The position numbers were made by a program, and so were the translations under genes. 64,000 nucleotides of DNA, taken from positions 27,209,687 through 27,273,686 of the forward strand of contig OZ024858.1 in the NCBI GenBank assembly GCA_964017155.1. The letters run 5' to 3'. The notes beneath the pieces are model-generated. The model was not told where the DNA came from. It worked only from the letters and a program-made list of their open reading frames with translations, and made no database searches. Positions within the stretch are counted from its first letter, which is position 1. Each line of letters begins with the position of its first letter. Shown piece after piece: positions 26,301 through 41,055 of the stretch. The stretch is from Oasisia sp. SBJ-2009 (Eukaryota; Annelida; Polychaeta; Sabellida; Siboglinidae).

Positions 26301-26835
26301 CGGCCGACTACGCCAGAGACTCTGGAACAACCACCATGTGTCCATGCGGGTTAAAGGCAAGATATACCGTGCAATTGTGCTGTCCACCCTCCTATACGGA
26401 GCCGAGGCCTGGACGGTGTACAGACGACAGGTGAAAAAGTTGCACGCCTTCATGATGCGACATCTGCGTTCGATCATGAGGATAACCTGGATGGACAAAG
26501 TGACAAACAAGGAAATACTCGAACGGACAGGGCTGCCATCTATGGAAGATCTTCTGATCAGAAAGAATCTCCGGTGGACTGGACACCTCATGAGGATGTC
26601 ATCAGACAGGCTACCGAAGCAGGTTCTCTACTCCCAACTGTCTTCTGGTCACAGAAAGAGAGGGCGCCCTCGTCTCCGGTTCAAAGATACCATCAAGAGA
26701 AACCTGAAGCTGAGAGACATAAAGATCGACTCCTGGACATCACTCTCACAGCAGAGAGATAAATGGAGAGCAAGAGTCAAGTGATGGAAGCAGTCTTTGT
26801 CGCTTCGCGACCGACAGCATGATGATGATGATGAT
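23340..26835 (+). mobile_element. RTE-like non-LTR retrotransposon with intact ORF
   Basis: Approximate extent of the element. A GC-balanced 5' segment from about 23340 precedes the large ORF. After the stop a 50-bp 3' UTR ends CTTTGTCGCTTCGCGACCG then CAGCATGATGATGATG. A GATGAT tail straight after a very short 3' UTR is characteristic of RTE-type LINEs. The 5' boundary is estimated, and no target-site duplication could be fixed because the 3' flank is AT/GT simple sequence. Confidence 0.8.
23653..26784 (+). CDS. RTE-like LINE polyprotein: AP endonuclease and reverse transcriptase
   Basis: An uninterrupted 1043-residue protein that would nick target DNA and copy its own RNA by target-primed reverse transcription. 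The endonuclease/exonuclease/phosphatase domain is at about residues 42-300: IGQWNVRTLL (about 45), CETRF, INVYAPT, LLIGDFNARIG (about 190) and the terminal DHQML (about 290). The RT domain is at about 520-850: GKAPGGDGIPAEVW, YKKGDRTDCGNYRGISLL, VDFSKAFDTV (about 668), VKQGCVLAPTLFS, FADDSALVA (about 788) and FTYLGSTIS. A C-terminal LRWTGHLMRM and GRPRLRFKD segment follows. No RNase H domain is visible. All catalytic motifs and the whole frame are intact, unlike every other LINE piece in the window, so this insertion is young and may be active. Confidence 0.93.
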   Translation: MYNCTKHDTGSAVARVTKDRAARPHLPSTVENQLGRRRQRRQLLTIGQWNVRTLLDREGANRPERRTALVAMELSKYNIDIAALCETRFSESGSLDDLEYSFFWSGKPEGERREAGVGFAIKKDIITKLTEMPRPVSDRIMTMRLPLSKDNFATIINVYAPTMTNPDENKEAFYNQLTSVLRGIPHTDKLLLIGDFNARIGRDNDKWPLVMGKHGIGKCNSNGELLLALCSEFELIVTNTMFKQKDERKTTWMHPRSKHWHMIDFIITRCRDKMDIHSTRAMRGANCWTDHQMLRSKVAFRIRQKHNRQGTNKPTKLNTAKLSTISHRESFEQEMDSALAHWEEKENSTPDEEWAALQQVVYNTAKTYLGKPDRKHQDWFDPNDQELQTLMSRRDQAHQRVLQTRSTRSTTAAYKDACRLLQKHTRALKSDWWERKAVELQRAADSNNMKGFYNGLKEVWGPKKKGPVQLKSTDGMETFSDSKRVVARWSEHFQKLLNVPGDIDHEALDNIPQRITKTSLDEIPTMDEMARAIASLKDGKAPGGDGIPAEVWKHGGDNLFSRLHQLITNAWEMGSVPQAWKDASIITIYKKGDRTDCGNYRGISLLSIAGKIFARILLNRLSTHLTPEVVPETQCGFRGNRSTVDMIFCLRQLQEKCIEQDRPLYMVFVDFSKAFDTVGRTGLWQLLKKYGCPEKFTTMIEALHTGMMATVNVGGEVSESFRVTNGVKQGCVLAPTLFSIFLSAMLDNAFRDMGDGIYIQSRQSADLFNVAHFRAKTKTTRILMRELLFADDSALVAHSAEEMQKIVDAFSNASKKFGLKINIKKTEVLYQPNSTRTREDDIMVDGNKLNSVMEFTYLGSTISSDGCIDDEIQRRMAKASASFGRLRQRLWNNHHVSMRVKGKIYRAIVLSTLLYGAEAWTVYRRQVKKLHAFMMRHLRSIMRITWMDKVTNKEILERTGLPSMEDLLIRKNLRWTGHLMRMSSDRLPKQVLYSQLSSGHRKRGRPRLRFKDTIKRNLKLRDIKIDSWTSLSQQRDKWRARVK

Positions 26836-26912
26836 GATATATATTATGTATTATATTGTGTATATATACACGTACATGTATACACACAAGCACGCACGCA
26901 CACACACACACA

Positions 26913-26956
<44 letters not shown>

Positions 26957-26960
26957 CTAT
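26836..26960. repeat. (TA)/(CA)/(CACG) compound microsatellite
   Basis: Begins directly after the GATGAT tail of the LINE: TA-rich, then CACACA, then about ten CACG-type units, then CACACA again. Confidence 0.9.
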
Positions 26961-29204
26961 ATGCAACAACTATCACTGCTTTCAACATAAATTTGTGTTG
27001 TGATCTTTAAAATTGTTTTATTTATTGTAATACAAGCATAACGATACAAGTTGACTGTGTCGGTGCATTGCGTCATTTTTATTTTATTGGTGTCATTGTT
27101 AGAAATAGCTACTATGACAAATCATGTAAATACAAAGTCACACAATAAAGCACACATTAAAGTAAGCCGTGTTTTCTGCAGTATCTAATTTAAGAAAGTA
27201 TACAACCACATTAAACAATTAAAAACGAATACTTAAATCGCATAATAATTTCATATGGAACAAAGAAACCAGCTGCTGCATGCGTAAAAAATCACAATCA
27301 ACAAACAATCAACAAACAACCCTCTCCGTACTGAATACATTGATCTCAGTCCATTGGTATTCCAATTGTACAACAAGCAACATTTCCTCATGCAACGTAA
27401 TCACAGTTTTACTTGATATGATTCGTGCCAACAACGGGCTTTATCGAGAACTTGCGGAAATGATAACAACAACAATAAACTTATTTCTTTAGCGCCAATA
27501 CCATCTGAAAAGTCGTGCTTAGTGGCGTAACAAAATCAATGCTCGTGATCTTTTACAAAGCTGAATACATTCCTATGACAATGAGTTCACTTTGTGAGCG
27601 TACCGATCCCGTTACACAAAACGTACATTTAATGATGACGTGAAATGCAATTCACACACACAATGTTTCGCAACATGCGTTACTGACGGGGCGACAGTAA
27701 CCACCTCGCTCTCGCGCGATCGATAAGCCTCGACGACCAGCTTTAAATAACCGAGACTACATCAGAACCGAACCCGTGTGTTCGTCCACCTGTTGTGACG
27801 GTAGTGGACATTTGCTACGAAAACTGTCGCAATACATCGTGAATGTGCCAAATAGATTTTAGCCGGCTTCAACTATGGGTGTTTTTGCTGAATGTATCGT
27901 TAATGTTTTTCGTCCGCATTACGACAATGTGCGTACACGTAAATACTAGCATTTGCCAGTAAATGCGCTACTTACGTAATAAGGACTAGGCGATATAAGA
28001 AAACATGTGTAGGTGATATCTATGTCATGGAATGTCTCTGACTTAAATGCGCAAGGAAAGCACTAGTAATTTTTTGGGGGAGAAATTACACGTGTATAAG
28101 AACAAATCAACTCCTTGCTGGTGAATACTCTCACAGGAACGATACGACAGTAATGCCATGGGCATTTCATTTAAGCCAGTGAAACACACTGTGCACAGTG
28201 GGCAATTTCTCTCCGCTCTAAAGCTCTAGCGGGTATTGAACCACAGTAACACGTGTGAGATAAGTCGAACTTAAGCACCATGCGTCATATGTTGTAATAA
28301 TTATGTTCGGCGTTGGGAACGTGCTGGTGAAACCATATACTGTCTAACGTGCACACTACAGCTACGGCCGCACGTGACTAATTTGAACACGTGGTAACGG
28401 ATACGACGTCACGCAGTCGTCGCCACCAATAAACTCAGATAAAAATCGCAAAGACCGACGCGCCGATTCCGCGGAAAAAACACAATGGCATTCTCGGTCG
28501 CCGGCGACATTCTGGCAATATTCGGATACCCAACACGCTGGCATTCAACGGCGCGACACCGAACACAGCGAAGACGTCGGCTAGAGAACCGTAATTGGGA
28601 CGTGAGAGCGACACACACTCTGGCAAATTGAATATGATATTTCAGCGTTCGGCAAAATGCAGTCATGCAATACGATCGGCCGGACTCGAGAGTCTATTCA
28701 GCTCGAGGCGACACGTGTTGGTCTTGACGCCGTCTTTTCTTTCCGGCCGTGCTTACTTCCCGTACTTATGTCGCCGCTGTGTGCGTTTTTCTTCGGCCCG
28801 TACGCAGCAGACCATCAGCTAATGCGCCAACCACTCACCTGGTTCTCACGCAAAGACAATGAACGCATCGACGCACACGATTCTCGCGAACCGAGTCAGC
28901 GCGGGTTCGGTTCGTAAACAAGTCCTTCCCCGTAATCCCATTGCCGCCTTCGAATCGAATCGATCACCAATTACGTGTTGTCTGTTGTTTACAACGCACG
29001 AACGCAGAGTGCGAAACTGGTGTTTTTTTATTCTACTTTCTAGTATGGATGAAGTATGTGTGGGTGTATATACTTGTATGGTGTAAATTTGTATACGAAA
29101 TAACGAAATCTACCTGTGTGTAAAATAAAAGGATGTGGAATGTGGATGGCCCAGTCACAAATGGGTGCATAAACACTCTTGCTTAACAATTAGGAACATG
29201 CCGA

Positions 29205-29205
<1 letters not shown>
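26961..29205. other. Intergenic, nothing recognised
   Basis: AT-rich to 27.6 kb, then GC-richer with many CpGs at 28.3-28.95 kb. Short overlapping frames in the GC-rich part have no recognisable domains. A promoter or CpG island is possible but not shown. Confidence 0.4.
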
Positions 29206-29207
<2 letters not shown>

Positions 29208-29285
<78 letters not shown>

Positions 29286-29456
29286 CTGAAGCGGCTGGAC
29301 GTATACGGATGAGTTTGTATGTTGTCGAAACGTTGAAAATACAAACGAAGTTAATCATTCATTGCAAAATCACTGCACCGGTGGACACGCGAACAATTTC
29401 AATAAATTTGTCGACAATCATTGTGCTTACAATACGCGTTAATTGCTGTAGATAAG

Positions 29457-29519
<63 letters not shown>
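29208..29519. repeat. Two long (TA)n tracts separated by 180 bp
   Basis: Pure TA at about 29208-29281 and about 29460-29519. The unique sequence between them has no recognised content. Confidence 0.95.
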
Positions 29520-29521
<2 letters not shown>

Positions 29522-29744
29522 CAACTGCACTTGACTAAACTGACGTTCCAGAAATGGTCGATATAGCGGTCACTTATGGTCACTTCCACTGTACAGACAG
29601 CTCCTCGAGTAGAGAAGCATTGAAGCCTCCGATGTTCGCCACCTGAAACAACGCAAGAAGTCATTGTTTAACGGATGTAAGTAATTTCCCGGCTGTTTAA
29701 GGCCCACATGTTCAACCGGTGATTATTAGGGAGTGCGCCTAGTA

Positions 29745-30105
29745 GAGAACGGCAAACTGCACACCAACACAGAGCGACAAACTGCACATTAACACAGAAC
29801 GGCAAACTGCACATCAACACAGAACGGCAAACCGAACATCAACACAGAACGGTAAACTGCACATCAACACAGAACGGCAAACTGAACACCAACACACAAC
29901 GGCAAACTGCACATCAACACACAACGGCAAACTGCACATCAACACAGAACGGCAAACTGCACATCAACACAGAACGGCAAACTGCACATCAACATACAAC
30001 GGCAAACTGCACATCAACACACAGCGGCAAACTGCACATCAACACACAACGGCAAACTGCACATCAACACACAACGGCAAACTGCACATCAACACATCAA
30101 CATCT
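29745..30105. repeat. 25-bp minisatellite
   Basis: About fourteen copies of a 25-bp unit AACGGCAAACTGCACATCAA plus CACAG or CACAC. Units differ mainly at CACAG/CACAC and at GCACAT/GAACAC. Confidence 0.92.
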
Positions 30106-31310
30106 GCTCCCTTGGCGACTGCAATTGTACGTCTGGTTCTGGCGACGAGAGAACGGCTGCTAGACGCTAGACTACAACGTACGGCTGCTGGCATGCGCAA
30201 GGAGACGTGGTAATTCATCAGAACTGTGTCCACACACACAACTACGACAAGGGAGTGGACGACATCTCGTCGATGCATGTCTTTAACGGGCCATTTTGAC
30301 GTATGTTACAATGGTGAACAACCAGGTACACACTTTGACTGGTTTTGAGCTCCCTAAAACCGTGCAGTGCTGACCGCCAAATATACGAACTTGGCAATTG
30401 TAAAAACAAAACCATGTTTAGAATGCAACTATCACTAATAAAATACTTCCTATTACAACTACAAACAGTTATCACATATTTGTGAATATTATTGACAAGA
30501 CTACTCCGTGTTGCAATGTAACAATCCATTACATCGAATAAAGCCCACATGAACTCTGAATAATGACCATGGCTTAAACACTATTAAAACCGATGTTGTT
30601 CACTGCAGTGGAATGACAACCGGAGACCAACAACGTCGGGTTTAATATTTAGATTGGTAAACACGATAGCTATTTGTTCATCTGGTTCCGGAAAATAGCT
30701 GCGAGCCACACAACGAAGCCCACGCAACTGAATCGATCTGTCGCACTAGGCGCTAATTTAGAGACATAGAACTAATTGCATCCCGTGTTTGATGTAACAG
30801 ACGCTGATAGAATTAACATGCCGCGATGCGACCGCAACTACATTCCGACTACTGCTTGATTCCATTTCCTTCTAACCAGATCAACCGCATCGTTTTGAAG
30901 ACAATTCAGAGACCGCTGTCGTAAACAAAACACTATAAAACTAGTTACATCGGGTATGACGTTCTGTACTGCTGGTCCAATCCAGCAGTTGAACCATCCT
31001 ACAACAGGATATGACGTAGTTACATCGCGATGCTCTACTTGATTTCTGCGATTGTAGTGAGGTCTATAATTAATCAATGTTGACACAATCCATAGGCCAA
31101 ATATTCCCGCAACGAGCGCGTAGCTGTGGACGATTTTCTATATTAGGGTCTACTATCTACCCACGAAGTGCGTGTCATGTATTAAAACGATTTGTTTTAA
31201 AATAAGTATAGGGACGTTCTTATTATAGTGCACGTTCTTATTATAGTACATCATCAGCGGTTTCTTGACGCTCTCCTCGGTTTGCAATGTTTGCTTGCTG
31301 TTGTTTTAAT
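30106..31310. other. Intergenic, nothing recognised
   Basis: Contains a two-copy 18-bp repeat ACGTTCTTATTATAGTGC near 31213-31250. Otherwise nothing was recognised. Confidence 0.45.
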
Positions 31311-31314
31311 TCAG

Positions 31315-31480
31315 TTGTATAGATGTTCGCAATATCTTGTAACCGAAATAAAATTCGATTCAATTAATTCAATTCAATTATCCAGTCCTTAGGACTGCTT
31401 AAAACGATTTACACTTTATTTCCAGGTAGACTTGTTCAAATCGACACGCTCTCAATGTATCTGGAAAGCATGTACTAAAC
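31315..31480 (-). mobile_element. SINE tail fragment beside a LINE-like (ATTCA)n tail
   Basis: TATCCAGTCCTTAGGACTGCTTAAAACG at about 31379 matches the reversed tail of the SINE family at 63.3 kb (ATCCAATCCTCAGGATTGCT). Just before it, CGAAATAAAATTCGATTCAA and ATTCAATTCAA look like a LINE 3' tail. Only the tail portion of the SINE is recognisable. Confidence 0.45.
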
Positions 31481-32199
31481 TATGATGCATTACTGCAAAC
31501 CAACACTGATAGTGTTGGTTTACAGTAATTTTGAGACCGCACAATGAGTGAGTACATTAGAGAAGGATCATATTAGAGCGCGTTGCATCTCAAACGAAGA
31601 CTCGTAATTGTCGCACGAATATGAGTCATTACGACTACTACAACGAACTGCGGATCAACAAAACAACGACAGCCGTTAAAACAGTTCACACAGTGGCGCC
31701 CTCTGGACGCAAGTGGCTCACAACTCACTGGTTCCATGTTTCACTCGAAGGGAGACCCTCTAATAAAAAAAAAATACTACAAACACACATGAACATAATT
31801 ATAAATAACGTGTTTAATTGCATCGCCAATTCGTAGACCACAGGTCCACGGTCAAGGCAATCGAACGAACGTAGATCAAGGCCTATGCATCTCGGCACTT
31901 GGGAGGCGATACGGTTACAATGGTCCGGTGTTAGCGGAAAATTATATCACACACATTCGCGTGCGATACATCTGCCTTGGCCAGTGCGGTCAAGCAATGC
32001 TCACCCGCCAATGATTACCACCAGACCGAGTTCATTTCTGAGCACACTTGAGAGGGCTCAAATTAGAGATCGAGAGCGACTCGAGACCGGGGCAGGCCTG
32101 AAGCGTAGCGTCAACAAGTCGGATAATTAGCCAATACCGCTCATCCGCCGCGAAGGTAGATATCAAAACCACATGACGACCCACAAACAAATCTTTTCC
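31481..32199. other. Intergenic, nothing recognised
   Basis: No supported gene or repeat. Confidence 0.4.
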
Positions 32200-32616
32200 G
32201 GTGTCGCGCTTACATTTTTCCGGTCGTTAAAAACGTTCCGATTGACGTTTCTGCGCATGCGCAATAAATGTAAAATGATCAATACTCCAGCGAAACAACA
32301 AAGCATTTTCGGTATAAATGCAGCGAGCTGCTCGTTAACTCTTCTGAGATGATTACTGTGAAGATTTTCTTAAAATGTCGTTCAATGCAATAAAATATTG
32401 CTATCAAAATATGTCTCAAAACTTGTTTGCCTCGAATTAATTTGCGACAAATAACTTTGCTGAGAGGTTATACACATCTTAACGAACAACCCGTAGTGTT
32501 TACACCATAAATGCTTTGTCTTTTCGCTGCACATTGATGATTTTACATATATCGCGCATGCGCAGAAACGTCAATCGGAACGTTTATAACGCTGGGAAAA
32601 TGTAAGCGCTACACCG
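32200..32616. mobile_element. Foldback / MITE-like element with about 84-bp inverted arms
   Basis: Left arm 32200-32283 and right arm 32533-32616 are near-perfect reverse complements. They share CGTTCCGATTGACGTTTCTG, GCGCATGCGC, and outer ends CGGTGT.GCGCTTACATTTT. The loop is about 250 bp and has no coding capacity. Each arm carries the palindrome TGCGCATGCGCA or a one-base variant of it. No clear target-site duplication was seen. Confidence 0.82.
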
Positions 32617-33344
32617 CGTACCTCAGAGGCCGACAGCCATTTTCGTATTCCCACTTCCGGCGTGGCGGTGGCGAGGTGGCGTTGTTACGGGTAAGCCTGA
32701 CAAAAATAAGCGCCGCTGAACGGATCGAGGGACCACGGATTTTTCTACAGAGTGACGTTAAATGGTTGTCACATGAACATGAATTTGCGGTTCACCAACC
32801 GACGTTTGAAGACTCGACGCAACAAGGCGAAGGTTAACGCCTCACACTCGTAGTGTGAAGGCACCGTTTATGTGTAGAACGACGAAATATCATGCGTTTA
32901 CCATGACTAAAAGATGTCTTTAAAAGCGCCTGTGTTTATGAAAGTGAGCAATACAATCATCGCGTGATATATATTATTACTGTCTCATCAACGCTAGATT
33001 TATGATTCTACTACTTTCTATGTACTACGGTACTACTAATTAACAACTGTATACATAACTGATTTTTATAATGAGCATACAGCCATGTTAATTATACATC
33101 TTCCTCAGTGCAAAATAGATTTTCAATTTCTATGGACAAAATAAAAGTTATCATTGTGACATGGCTGTTATGGGGAACATAGAGAACTAATAATCCAGGT
33201 GGAGCCATTACGCAACTGAGGCCACATGTCGTCAACCGCCAGCGTCCCGTTACATTGCATTATTTATGTATATCCAGCATGTGTTAACACACGTTGTACA
33301 TTTTCCTTACAGTTATAACAGTTGGTGACTAGAACACCTCAAAG

Positions 33345-33584
33345 ATGAACAGGAACAAAATTAAACAGCGCTTGCTTGCACGCGAAAACGTCACAGACCC
33401 TAGTTGCGTATCAGCGCCGCCTAGCGATCCTATAGGTGCCCATTACGTAGAGAATAGTCTGCCTTCCCGGGAAAGTCTCGGCTTGTCGTTATTTATTCAG
33501 TTATTTACCCAGTTTGTCATCGCTATCGGTGGGTACGTGGTGTGTTTCACGCTGTGTCGTCTTAATCCAGACTATTCTTCTTGA
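33345..33584 (+). CDS. Small ORF with one hydrophobic segment behind a splice-acceptor-like site
   Basis: A 79-residue ATG frame whose second half, FIQLFTQFVIAIGGYVVCF, could be a membrane helix. It is preceded by a good 3' splice-site match, TACATTTTCCTTACAG ending at 33312, and the start has purines at -3. The family is not recognised. It could be a short exon of an unknown plus-strand gene or a chance frame. Nothing nearby helps to decide. Confidence 0.2.
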   Translation: MNRNKIKQRLLARENVTDPSCVSAPPSDPIGAHYVENSLPSRESLGLSLFIQLFTQFVIAIGGYVVCFTLCRLNPDYSS

Positions 33585-37216
<3,632 letters not shown>

Positions 37217-37276
<60 letters not shown>

Positions 37277-37346
37277 CATACATACATACATACATACATA
37301 CATACATACATACATACATACATACATACATACATACATACATACA
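37217..37346. repeat. (TA)n-(CATA)n compound microsatellite
   Basis: About 55 bp of pure TA pass directly into about 75 bp of CATA repeats. Confidence 0.96.
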
Positions 37347-37904
37347 CATATATAATGTTAATTCATCTGCGTTAATTAATTATCAATGCATTGTTCTCTC
37401 TATATACATTAACGAAAATAGTTGTTTAATTAATAATAATGAGTACTTTTTGTTTACACAGCTGGTAAATATAATATAAATATATTAATTTTCAGGTTCC
37501 ACAGCTTTCATACGACATGTTACCTAAACGGACCACAAACCCATTACTTAACTGGTTACATTAACATTTTAAATTAAATAATTATACTTTACGTCATCTA
37601 CACAAATGGTATATCCAAATATTACAAAGATTGATGACGAAACTCATCAGGTGCCTTTTGACATGTTCCATGACGTGATCACTTCACACTATATTGACTC
37701 CGTACCATTAATTAAAGCAATTAATTTAACATATGATATGCACAAGCTACATATATAAGACCAACGTCCAACTAAAGGCAGGTATCCAGCGACATAAGGT
37801 ATGCCCACATTCTACAGCAATACCCCAACGGAATACATGGGGTACATTTCAATTTTCCTTGTACTCATATTCCGTGCGACACCGGCCGTGGGAGCCAGAC
37901 ACTA

Positions 37905-38069
37905 CGTGCAGGTGCCACCCGGCTGGCCCGTGCTGTCGTCCCCGCCGTGGTAGGCGCCGAACGCGGCGGCCGGCAATGAAGACGGCGAGAAAGGCGGCGC
38001 TGGTTGCGAAAGTGAGCCCGGTTGTACCGCCGCGTCATCGCAATCACTGCTCCGACACTCGCCCAGGTG
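37905..38069 (-). CDS. Candidate C-terminal exon of an unrecognised gene
   Basis: On the minus strand, after a possible acceptor at 38070 (TTGTCAATAAG), the frame reads HLGECRSSDCDD, then a Pro/Ser/Ala-rich tail containing PAPPFSPSSLPAAAFGAYHG and ending GGTCT and TAG. Third codon positions are strongly G/C, as in the GPCR exon and unlike the flanks, and the tail looks like the disordered C-terminus of a regulatory protein. The acceptor's pyrimidine tract is weak. In-frame stops upstream mean it cannot be extended without splicing. The family is not recognised, and a chance frame in a GC-rich patch is possible. Confidence 0.3.
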
Positions 38070-38414
38070 CTTATTGACAATCAGACAGACTTTTCGTGTC
38101 ACCGAGCCGGGCGTTCATTGCCTCTCGCACAGCTGGTCTCCCGCCCGGTCCGAACAGTTCACGGCGCTCGGCACACGCCCGCGAGACGTGGAGTGCATCA
38201 CCCAATCGCTCTACCGATCGGTGGGCTCGTTTACCAAATGCTAAGATCACCCGTCATACGATCTTGAGACACCCATGGCTTGTGAACCGAGGGTACGCAC
38301 GTTCGTATGTCGTCTTGGATACTCTGGACAAGTTATTTCCATGTCCAGGGCGCTTCTGCTGTGCCAGTCATGAATGGTCTACGCACCCTCGGCTAGGCAA
38401 CCCCATCCCTGTGC

Positions 38415-41055
38415 ACCCTTGGTCAACCAACTCCCTCCCCCTGTGACCCTTGGTCAACCAACTCCATCCCCTTGTGACCCTTGGTCAACCAACTCCACCC
38501 CCTGTGCACCCTTGGTCAACCAACTCCACCCCCTGTGCACCCTTGGTCGACCAACTCCACCCCTGTGCACCCTTGGTCAACCAACTCTACCCCCTGTGCA
38601 CCCTTGGTCAACCAACTCTACCCCTGTGCACCCTTGGTCAACCAACTCCACCCCCTGTGCACCCTTGGTCAACCAACTCCACCCCTGTGCACCCTTGGTC
38701 AACCAACTCCACCCCTGTGCACCCTTGGTCAACCAACTCTACCCCTGTGCACCCTTGGTCAACCAACTCCACCCCCTGTGCACCCTTGGTCAACCAACTC
38801 CACCCCCTGTGCACCCTTGGTCAACCAACTCCACCCCCTGTGCACCCTTGGTCAACTAACTCTACCCCCTGTGCACCCTTGGTCAACCAACTCCACCCCC
38901 TGTGCACCCTTGGTCAACCATCTCCACCCCCTGTGCACCCTTGGTCAACCAACTCCACCCCCTGTGCACCCTTGGTCAACCATCTCCACCCCCTGTGCAC
39001 CCTTGGTCAACCAACTCCACCCCTGTGCACCCTTGGTCAACCATCTCCACCCCCTGTGCACCCTTGGTCAACCAACTCTACCCCTGTGCACCCTTGGTCA
39101 ACCAACTCCACCCCCTGTGCACCCTTGGTCAACCATCTCCACCCCCTGTGCACCCTTGGTCAACCAACTCTACCCCTGTGCACCCTTGGTCAACCATCTC
39201 CACCCCCTGTGCACCCTTGGTCAACCAACTCTACCCCTGTGCACCCTTGGTCAACCAACTCCACCCCCTGTGCACCCTTGGTCAACCAACTCCACCCCCT
39301 GTGCACCCTTGGTCAACCATCTCCACCCCCTGTGCACCCTTGGTCAACCAACTCTACCCCCTGTGCACCCTTGGTCAACCAACTCCACCCCCTGTGCACC
39401 CTTGGTCAACCAACTCCACCCCCTGTGCACCCTTGGTCAACCAACTCTACCCCTGTGCACCCTTGGTCAACCAACTCCACCCCCTGTGCACCCTTGGTCA
39501 ACCAACTCCACCCCCTGTGCACCCTTGGTCAACCAACTCTACCCCTGTGCACCCTTGGTCAACCAACTCTACCCCCTGTGCACCCTTGGTCAACCAACTC
39601 TACCCCTGTGCACCCTTGGTCAACCAACTCCACCCCCTGTGCACCCTTGGTCAACCAACTCCACCCCCTGTGCACCCTTGGTCAACTAACTCCACCCCCT
39701 GTGCACCCTTGGTCAACCAACTCCACCCCCTGTGCACCCTTGGTCAACCATCTCCACCCCCTGTGCACCCTTGGTCAACCAACTCTACCCCTGTGCACCC
39801 TTGGTCAACCAACTCCACCCCCTGTGCACCCTTGGTCAACCAACTCCACCCCCTGTGCACCCTTGGTCAACCAACTCCACCCCCTGTGCACCCTTGGTCA
39901 ACCAACTCTACCCCTGTGCACCCTTGGTCAACCAACTCTACCCCTGTGCACCCTTGGTCAACCATCTCCACCCCCTGTGCACCCTTGGTCAACCAACTCC
40001 ACCCCCTGTGCACCCTTGGTCAACCATCTCCACCCCCTGTGCACCCTTGGTCAACCAACTCTACCCCTGTGCACCCTTGGTCAACCAACTCTACCCCTGT
40101 GCACCCTTGGTCAACCAACTCCACCCCCTGTGCACCCTTGGTCAACCATCTCCACCCCCTGTGCACCCTTGGTCAACCAACTCTACCCCTGTGCACCCTT
40201 GGTCAACCAACTCCACCCCCTGTGCACCCTTGGTCAACCAACTCTACCCCTGTGCACCCTTGGTCAACCAACTCCACCCCCTGTGCACCCTTGGTCAACC
40301 AACTCCACCCCCTGTGCACCCTTGGTCAACCATCTCCACCCCCTGTGCACCCTTGGTCAACCAACTCCACCCCCTGTGCACCCTTGGTCAACCATCTCCA
40401 CCCCCTGTGCACCCTTGGTCAACCAACTCTACCCCTGTGCACCCTTGGTCAACCATCTCCACCCCCTGTGCACCCTTGGTCAACCAACTCTACCCCTGTG
40501 CACCCTTGGTCAACCATCTCCACCCCCTGTGCACCCTTGGTCAACCAACTCCACCCCCTGTGCACCCTTGGTCAACCATCTCCACCCCCTGTGCACCCTT
40601 GGTCAACCAACTCTACCCCTGTGCACCCTTGGTCAACCAACTCTACCCCTGTGCACCCTTGGTCAACCAACTCCACCCCCTGTGCACCCTTGGTCAACCA
40701 TCTCCACCCCCTGTGCACCCTTGGTCAACCAACTCTACCCCTGTGCACCCTTGGTCAACCAACTCCACCCCCTGTGCACCCTTGGTCAACCAACTCTACC
40801 CCTGTGCACCCTTGGTCAACCAACTCCACCCCCTGTGCACCCTTGGTCAACCATCTCCACCCCCTGTGCACCCTTGGTCAACCAACTCTACCCCTGTGCA
40901 CCCTTGGTCAACCAACTCCACCCCCTGTGCACCCTTGGTCAACCATCTCCACCCCCTGTGCACCCTTGGTCAACCAACTCTACCCCTGTGCACCCTTGGT
41001 CAACCAACTCTACCCCTTATGCACCCTTGGTCAACCAACACCGCCCCCTCCCCCA
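38415..41055. repeat. Large 30/31-bp minisatellite, about 85 units
   Basis: The unit is CCAACTCCACCCCC then TGTGCACCCTTGGTCAA. Three main versions are interspersed: the 31-bp CCAACTCCACCCCC form, a 31-bp CCATCTCC form and a 30-bp CCAACTCTACCCC form with one C fewer. Edge units are more diverged (CTCCCTCCCC and TGTGACC on the left, CCTTATGCAC and CACCGCCCCC on the right). All plus-strand frames are open because no unit contains a stop in that direction and the 30/31 alternation cycles the frames. The 918-residue frame over the array is not a gene. Every normal unit holds GTGCAC. Confidence 0.97.

Noticed and set aside
29745..30105. CRISPR-like array of 25-bp repeats
   Set aside because: Units are head-to-tail with no unique spacers; it is a eukaryotic minisatellite.
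33300..33350. TTGGTGAC after a ...TTATAACA end as an LTR/primer-binding-site junction
   Set aside because: No second LTR copy, no gag-pol frame and no polypurine tract were found around it.
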